64,000 nucleotides of DNA. It comes from Sphingosinicella sp. CPCC 101087. Its GTDB lineage: Bacteria; Pseudomonadota; Alphaproteobacteria; Sphingomonadales; Sphingomonadaceae. Below, in pieces: positions 59,842 to 64,000 of this stretch (its first letter is position 1; every line of letters starts with the position of its first letter). The translations under genes were made by a program, and so were the position numbers. The stretch is from NCBI RefSeq assembly GCF_004151485.1, contig NZ_SBFF01000001.1:372001-436000 (forward strand), in the 5' to 3' direction. The notes under the pieces are model-generated. The model saw only the letters and a program-made list of their open reading frames with translations, was not told the DNA's origin and did not search any database.

Positions 59842-60855
59842 TCAATGGACCGACAATGGCCGCCCCAGCGCGGCCGAGAGGCCGTTGGTGACGGCGCGGC
59901 GCGCATGTTCGGCGATCCGGGTCGGAACGCCGGTCCGCTCCGCGATCCGCGAGGCCAGCCAGGCGGTATGGGCTCCGCCCCCGGTGAGGACGATTCCATC
60001 TTCGAGCACGTCCTGGGAGAGCTCGGGCGGAGTCGCCCGCAGCACCTGCCGCACCATCGCGACGAGCGGAACAAGGTCCCGTTCCCACACCGGCGCGAGC
60101 TCGGTGACCGGCACCTCGAGCCGCTGCGGCAGGCCATCGGTGGACGAAAGGCCCGACACCGAAATCTCGGCGTCCAACGCCCCACCTTCGAGCAGGCGCG
60201 AGATTTCGAGCTTCAGCTGCTCCGCGGTTGAGAAGCCGATCCGGAACCGGCGCCGCATCCTGAAATGATCGATGATCGAGCGCGTCAGCTCGTCGCCTCC
60301 GCCCCGGACGGAAGCCGCGGCGCAGATCCCGCCCATCGAGATGACCACCGCTTCGGTGACCCCGGCCCCGCAATCGACGACCATCGTGCCGCGCGGCGCG
60401 TCCACATCGAGGTTCGCGCCCGCGGCCGCCAGGATCGGTTCGGCGATGACGTGCGGCTCGCTGATTCCGGCATCCGTCGCCGCCACCTCCAATGCGCGCC
60501 GCTCGGCCTGCGTCGCGTCGGCCGGCGCGCCGAAGATCGCCCGTACGCGTCCGAACCGCCGCTTCGGGCGCACCTCACGCGTGGCGAACCGGATCAGCTC
60601 GCGCGCCGCCGCCATGTCGCTGACCACCCCGTTATGCAGGGGGTTCACCATCTTGAGCGGCTTGGAGACCCGGCCGACGAGCCGTTCCGCCTCGGCTCCG
60701 GCGGCGACGAAGGCGGGAACGGCGTCATAGGCCCTGAAGCAACAGAGGGAGGGCTCGTCGAAGACGACGCCCGATCCCGGCTCGACCACCGTGGTTCGAG
60801 CGGTCCCGAGGTCGACGGCTATGTCGGCCTTTTGGCGGCGGTGGCTGTAGAGCAT
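59842..60855 (-). CDS. MreB/actin-like rod-shape protein, divergent paralogue
   Basis: A 337-residue member of the MreB/actin ATPase family. ADIAVDLGTARTTVV is the phosphate-1 loop, PLKMVNPLHNGVVSDMAAAR, then IFGAPADATQAERRALEVAA, VVDCGAGVTEAVVISMGGI (phosphate-2), GGGDELTRSIIDHF, EQLKLEISRLLEGG and VLTGGGAHTAWLASRIAER (adenosine motif) are in the MreB order. Sequence is more diverged than normal MreB and no mreC/mreD follows, so it is probably a second copy. ATG 60855 lies eight bases after the glmS stop, implying one transcript. Possible link between amino-sugar supply and cell-wall or surface-polymer placement. Confidence 0.83.
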   Translation of the reverse strand: MLYSHRRQKADIAVDLGTARTTVVEPGSGVVFDEPSLCCFRAYDAVPAFVAAGAEAERLVGRVSKPLKMVNPLHNGVVSDMAAARELIRFATREVRPKRRFGRVRAIFGAPADATQAERRALEVAATDAGISEPHVIAEPILAAAGANLDVDAPRGTMVVDCGAGVTEAVVISMGGICAAASVRGGGDELTRSIIDHFRMRRRFRIGFSTAEQLKLEISRLLEGGALDAEISVSGLSSTDGLPQRLEVPVTELAPVWERDLVPLVAMVRQVLRATPPELSQDVLEDGIVLTGGGAHTAWLASRIAERTGVPTRIAEHARRAVTNGLSAALGRPLSVH

Positions 60856-60863
60856 GGCCGGCA

Positions 60864-62687
60864 CTACTCCACGGTGACGCTCTTCGCCAGGTTTCTCGGC
60901 TGATCGACGTCGGTCCCCTTGAGCACGGCGACATGGTAAGCGAGCAGCTGCACCGGTACCGCATAGACCAAAGGCGCGATCAGCGGGTGGACTTTCGGCA
61001 TCTCGATCGTCGCGATCGCGCCCTCCCCGGCCTGGGCGATCCCTTCGGCGTCGGAGATCAGGACGACCTTGCCGCCACGCGCCTGGACCTCCTGCATGTT
61101 GCTCACCGTCTTCTCGAACAGGGGGCCGGACGGGGCGAGGACGATGATCGGGACATTGTCGTCGATGAGGGCGATCGGGCCGTGCTTCATCTCGCCGGCG
61201 GCATAGCCTTCGGCGTGGATGTAGCTGATCTCCTTCAGTTTTAGCGCACCTTCCAGCGCCAGCGGATAGTCCTGGCCGCGGCCGAGATAGAGGACGTCGC
61301 GCGCCTCGGCGATGACATGGGCCATGGCGGCGATATCGGCGTCGTGGGCCAGCGCCGCATTCATCGCGGCGGGCGCCTCGTTGAGGTGGAGCACGATCTC
61401 GCGCTCCTCCTCTTCGCTCATCCGGCCCCTCTCGCGGGCGAGGCGCGCGGCGAAGGCGGCCATCACCGCCAGCTGGCACGTGAAGGCCTTGGTCGAGGCG
61501 ACTCCGACCTCGGGGCCGGCATGGGTCGGCAGCAGCAGGTCGACCTCGCGGGCCATCGAGCTGGTCGGCACGTTGATGATTCCCGCGGTGGTAACACCGT
61601 TCGCCTTCATGTGCCGCAAGGCCGCCAGCGTGTCGGCGGTCTCGCCCGACTGGGATATGACCAGTCCGAGCGTCCCCGGGAGCAGGATCGGCTCGCGGTA
61701 GCGGAACTCGGAGGCGACATCGACCTCGACCGGAACGCCGGCGAAGCGCTCGAGCCAATATTTGCCGACCATGCCGACATAGGAAGCGGTACCGCAGCCG
61801 ATGATCGCGACCCGCTCGGCCTTGCCGAGATCGAAGTCCATCTGCGGAAGTGCGACCTTCTGCTCGAGCGGCCGGATATAGGATTGCAGCGTCTGGGCGA
61901 CGACGAGCGGCTGCTCGAAAATCTCCTTCTGCATGTAATGGGCGTGATTGCCCTTGTCATAGACGGCGGCGCTGACGCCGGAGCTGACGATCGCCCGTTC
62001 TACGGGCCGGTTGTCGCGGTCGAAGATGCGCACGCCGTCATGGGTGACGACCGCCCAGTCGCCTTCGTCCAGATAGGTGATGCGCTGGGTCAAGGCAGCC
62101 AGGGCCAGCGCGTCGGAGCCCAGATAGGATTCGCCTTCGCCCCAGCCGACGGTGAGCGGTGCCCCCAGGCGGGCGCCGACGATCATGCCGGGATGGTCGC
62201 GGAACAAGATGGCGATCGCGAAGGCGCCGTGGAGGCGCGGCAGGACGGCCGCCACCGCCGCTTCGGGATCACGGCCCTGGGCGAGCTGGTCGGCGACGAG
62301 ATGGGCGACGACCTCGGAATCGGTCTGGCTTTCGAACTGCCGGCCCTTGGCCTGCATCTCGTCGCGAAGCGCCTTGAAATTCTCGATGATTCCATTGTGG
62401 ACCACGGCGACCCCGTCGACCACATGCGGGTGGGCGTTGCCGACCGTCGGCGCGCCGTGCGTCGCCCAGCGCGTATGCGCGATGCCGACATGACCGTCGA
62501 GCGGCGACGCCTCGAGCTCGCGGGCGAGGTTGTCGAGCTTGCCCTCGGCGCGCCGGCGTTCGAGCGCGCCATCCCGGATCGTGCAGATGCCCGCACTGTC
62601 ATAGCCGCGATATTCGAGCCGGCGCAGGCCATCCATGAGCCGCACCGACACCTGCTCCCGGCCGACAATGCCGATGATTCCGCACAT
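60864..62687 (-). CDS. glmS: Glutamine-fructose-6-phosphate aminotransferase
   Basis: A complete 607-residue GlmS, making glucosamine 6-phosphate from fructose 6-phosphate and glutamine. MCGIIGIVG gives the N-terminal nucleophile Cys (after Met removal); GIAHTRWATHGAPT, NGIIENF and SDSEV-like SQTDSEVVAHL belong to the glutaminase domain; two SIS domains carry CGTASYVGM, ISQSGETADTLAA and, at the end, PRNLAKSVTVE. First committed step to UDP-GlcNAc, used by GlmU next door and by the WecB epimerase. ATG 62687 has a purine-rich site upstream. Confidence 0.97.
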   Translation of the reverse strand: MCGIIGIVGREQVSVRLMDGLRRLEYRGYDSAGICTIRDGALERRRAEGKLDNLARELEASPLDGHVGIAHTRWATHGAPTVGNAHPHVVDGVAVVHNGIIENFKALRDEMQAKGRQFESQTDSEVVAHLVADQLAQGRDPEAAVAAVLPRLHGAFAIAILFRDHPGMIVGARLGAPLTVGWGEGESYLGSDALALAALTQRITYLDEGDWAVVTHDGVRIFDRDNRPVERAIVSSGVSAAVYDKGNHAHYMQKEIFEQPLVVAQTLQSYIRPLEQKVALPQMDFDLGKAERVAIIGCGTASYVGMVGKYWLERFAGVPVEVDVASEFRYREPILLPGTLGLVISQSGETADTLAALRHMKANGVTTAGIINVPTSSMAREVDLLLPTHAGPEVGVASTKAFTCQLAVMAAFAARLARERGRMSEEEEREIVLHLNEAPAAMNAALAHDADIAAMAHVIAEARDVLYLGRGQDYPLALEGALKLKEISYIHAEGYAAGEMKHGPIALIDDNVPIIVLAPSGPLFEKTVSNMQEVQARGGKVVLISDAEGIAQAGEGAIATIEMPKVHPLIAPLVYAVPVQLLAYHVAVLKGTDVDQPRNLAKSVTVE

Positions 62688-62741
62688 AAGCTTACTCGTT
62701 CCCCAATCCCCGCTGATATCGCAGAGACTTAATAACGATTG

Positions 62742-62820
62742 GTCACCCTCGCGAAAGCGAGAATCCAGCTTGCCCCCTGGCTGTAGAAAGGCAGCTGGCG
62801 CCCGCTTTCGCGGGGGTGAC
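62742..62820. repeat. REP-type inverted repeat
   Basis: GTCACCCTCGCGAAAGCGAG (62742-62761) and CGCTTTCGCGGGGGTGAC (62803-62820) pair with minor mismatch around a 41-base centre containing ATCCAGCTTGCC. Elements of this TCACCC-CGCGAAAGCG type are common between sphingomonad genes. It fills most of the gap between glmU and glmS and may form a long hairpin in RNA. Confidence 0.7.
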
Positions 62821-62828
62821 GCATCCGG

Positions 62829-64000
62829 TCAAGCGCCCCGGTTCTTCTTCGCCGCCATGGCCTCGCGGAAGCGCTTCGCCCGCCCCGGCTTCTCCACCTG
62901 CTGGCCGCGCGCCAGCGCAACCGCATCGGCGGCGACGTCCCGGGTCACGACCGACCCTGCGCCGACCAGGGCGCCCGGACCGATGGTGACCGGCGCGACC
63001 AGCGCGCTGTTGGAGCCGATGAACGCCCCCTCCCCGATCACCGTCCGATATTTGAAATAGCCGTCATAATTGCAGGTGATCGTGCCCGCGCCGATGTTGG
63101 CGCCGGCGCCGACGTCGGCGTCGCCCAGATAGGTGAGGTGATTGGCCTTGGCGCCCTTGCCGAGCCTTGCCTTCTTCACCTCGACGAAATTGCCCACCCT
63201 GGCTTTCTCGCCGATCTCTGCGCCGGGACGCAGCCGCGCATAAGGGCCGATCTGCGCATCGTCGGCGATCACCGCACCTTCGATATGGCTGAACGCCTTG
63301 ATCCGGACACGCTCGCCGATCGTGACGCCTGGGCCGAAGACGACATTCGGCTCGATCACGCAATCGCGGCCGATCACCGTGTCGTGCGCGAACCAGACAG
63401 TGTCCGGCGCCACCAAGGTGACCCCATCGGCCATCGCCTTGAGGCGCCGGCGGCGCTGCCATTCCGCTTCGACCAGAGCGAGCTCGGCGCGGCTGTTGAC
63501 GCCGGCCATCTCCCACGGCTCCGCCTCGATCACGGCCGAATGGCGGCCGTCGGCGGCGGCGAGCATGACCACGTCGGGCAGATAATATTCGCCGGCGGCA
63601 TTGTCCGAGCCGACGCGGTGAAGCAAAGTGAACAGCTCGCCGGCGCGGGCGGCGAGCATCCCCGAGTTGCACAGGTCGACCGCGCGTTCTTCCGGAGTCG
63701 CGTCCTTATATTCGACCATCTTCTCGATCGTCCCGTCGCCGCGCGCGAGGATTCGGCCATATTGAAGCGGGTCCTTGGGCCTGAAGCCGACCACCACCGC
63801 GGCCGGGCGATCGCCGGCGTGAAGCCGTTCGAGCATCCTCCCCATCGTCTCGGCCTCGATGAGCGGCGTGTCGCCGTAGAGGATGAGGACGTCGCCGTCG
63901 AAATCGGCAAGGCAAGGCTCGGCCTGGAGCACCGCATGGGCAGTGCCGAGCTGCCTGTCCTGAACGACGGTCTCTCCGCCCCGCGCCTCGACCAGCCCCT
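62829..64000 (-). CDS. glmU: Bifunctional GlmU, 5' end outside the window
   Basis: About 390 C-terminal residues of the enzyme that acetylates glucosamine 1-phosphate and then makes UDP-GlcNAc; roughly the first 65 are missing. The uridyltransferase part shows LGTAHAVLQAEPCL, LILYGDTPLI and NSGMLAARAGELF; the acetyltransferase part is a left-handed beta-helix of hexapeptide repeats (VVFGPGVTIGERVRIKAFSH, VGAGANIGAGTITCNYDGY, FIGSNSALVAPVTIG) with the conserved NYDG. It is read in the same direction as glmS, separated by the REP-type repeat. Confidence 0.96.
   Translation of the reverse strand, partial: GLVEARGGETVVQDRQLGTAHAVLQAEPCLADFDGDVLILYGDTPLIEAETMGRMLERLHAGDRPAAVVVGFRPKDPLQYGRILARGDGTIEKMVEYKDATPEERAVDLCNSGMLAARAGELFTLLHRVGSDNAAGEYYLPDVVMLAAADGRHSAVIEAEPWEMAGVNSRAELALVEAEWQRRRRLKAMADGVTLVAPDTVWFAHDTVIGRDCVIEPNVVFGPGVTIGERVRIKAFSHIEGAVIADDAQIGPYARLRPGAEIGEKARVGNFVEVKKARLGKGAKANHLTYLGDADVGAGANIGAGTITCNYDGYFKYRTVIGEGAFIGSNSALVAPVTIGPGALVGAGSVVTRDVAADAVALARGQQVEKPGRAKRFREAMAAKKNRGA

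Noticed and set aside
59842-61758. 638-codon frame joining part of glmS in another frame to the MreB-like gene
   Set aside because: The first 300 residues are a shadow of glmS; the MreB fold starts at ATG 60855.
1-64000. tRNA, rRNA, CRISPR array, prophage or insertion sequence
   Set aside because: No cloverleaf, repeat-spacer pattern, transposase, integrase or attachment site was seen in reading either strand.

Overview
The window looks like chromosome of a GC-rich alphaproteobacterium, most likely a sphingomonad. This is inference from gene content and style: strong GC bias at third codon positions, frequent TTG and GTG starts, four-base ATGA gene overlaps, an entericidin-type lipoprotein, a large TonB-dependent receptor, small coiled-coil and lipoprotein ORFs, a GTTC-N7-GTTC SOS-like box, and a repeat of the kind common between sphingomonad genes. 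I saw no rRNA, tRNA, CRISPR array, integrase or transposase.

0-21 kb. After the 3' end of an aldo/keto reductase, an entericidin and an SLC13/TrkA-C permease comes a large glycan locus. A leftward operon carries a histidine phosphatase, a methyltransferase, a glycosidase-like protein with circularly permuted barrel order, and inositol-1-phosphate synthase. Rightward run a dual-specificity phosphatase, an unrecognised PRTase-plus-kinase-like protein, two sugar-nucleotide epimerases, a GT4 glycosyltransferase, three CgeB-type glycosyltransferases (the third fused in frame to a UDP-glucuronate decarboxylase), a zinc alcohol dehydrogenase, a Gfo/Idh oxidoreductase and a BCCT transporter. Most neighbours overlap by four bases. 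I infer a soluble or cell-surface glycan built from UDP-xylose and perhaps inositol.

21-35 kb. Mixed housekeeping and accessory genes: secreted alpha/beta hydrolases, a decayed DHFR-family gene, a membrane-anchored DJ-1/PfpI protein divergent from a LytTR regulator, a Tat-exported penicillin-acylase-family enzyme, a class-C serine hydrolase, a Nudix hydrolase, a MarR-DMT exporter pair with a 23-bp dyad, a LysR/azoreductase divergent pair, and a TonB-like protein.

35-44 kb. A coherent phosphorus-compound locus: PhnE/PhnC/PhnD-type ABC importer, HAD-IIA phosphatase, RpiR-SIS regulator, TonB-dependent receptor and periplasmic PHP-family metallohydrolase. Both divergent promoters carry the same dyad, GTCTCA-N19-TGAGAC, which ties the genes into one probable RpiR regulon.

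44-54.8 kb. Surface-polysaccharide genes (UDP-GlcNAc 2-epimerase, polysaccharide deacetylase, two FemAB/CelD-like acetyltransferases, a membrane protein), an MFS exporter with an ABM tail, several small proteins, a YaiI/DUF188 protein and a GNAT enzyme coupled to a tiny membrane protein.

54.9-64 kb. A winged-helix/TPR regulator; a compact leftward candidate RiPP operon of a 91-residue candidate precursor, YcaO and TfuA-like protein, with its own promoter and palindrome; a DUF1772 protein; then GlmU (partial), GlmS and an MreB/actin-like paralogue directly behind glmS.
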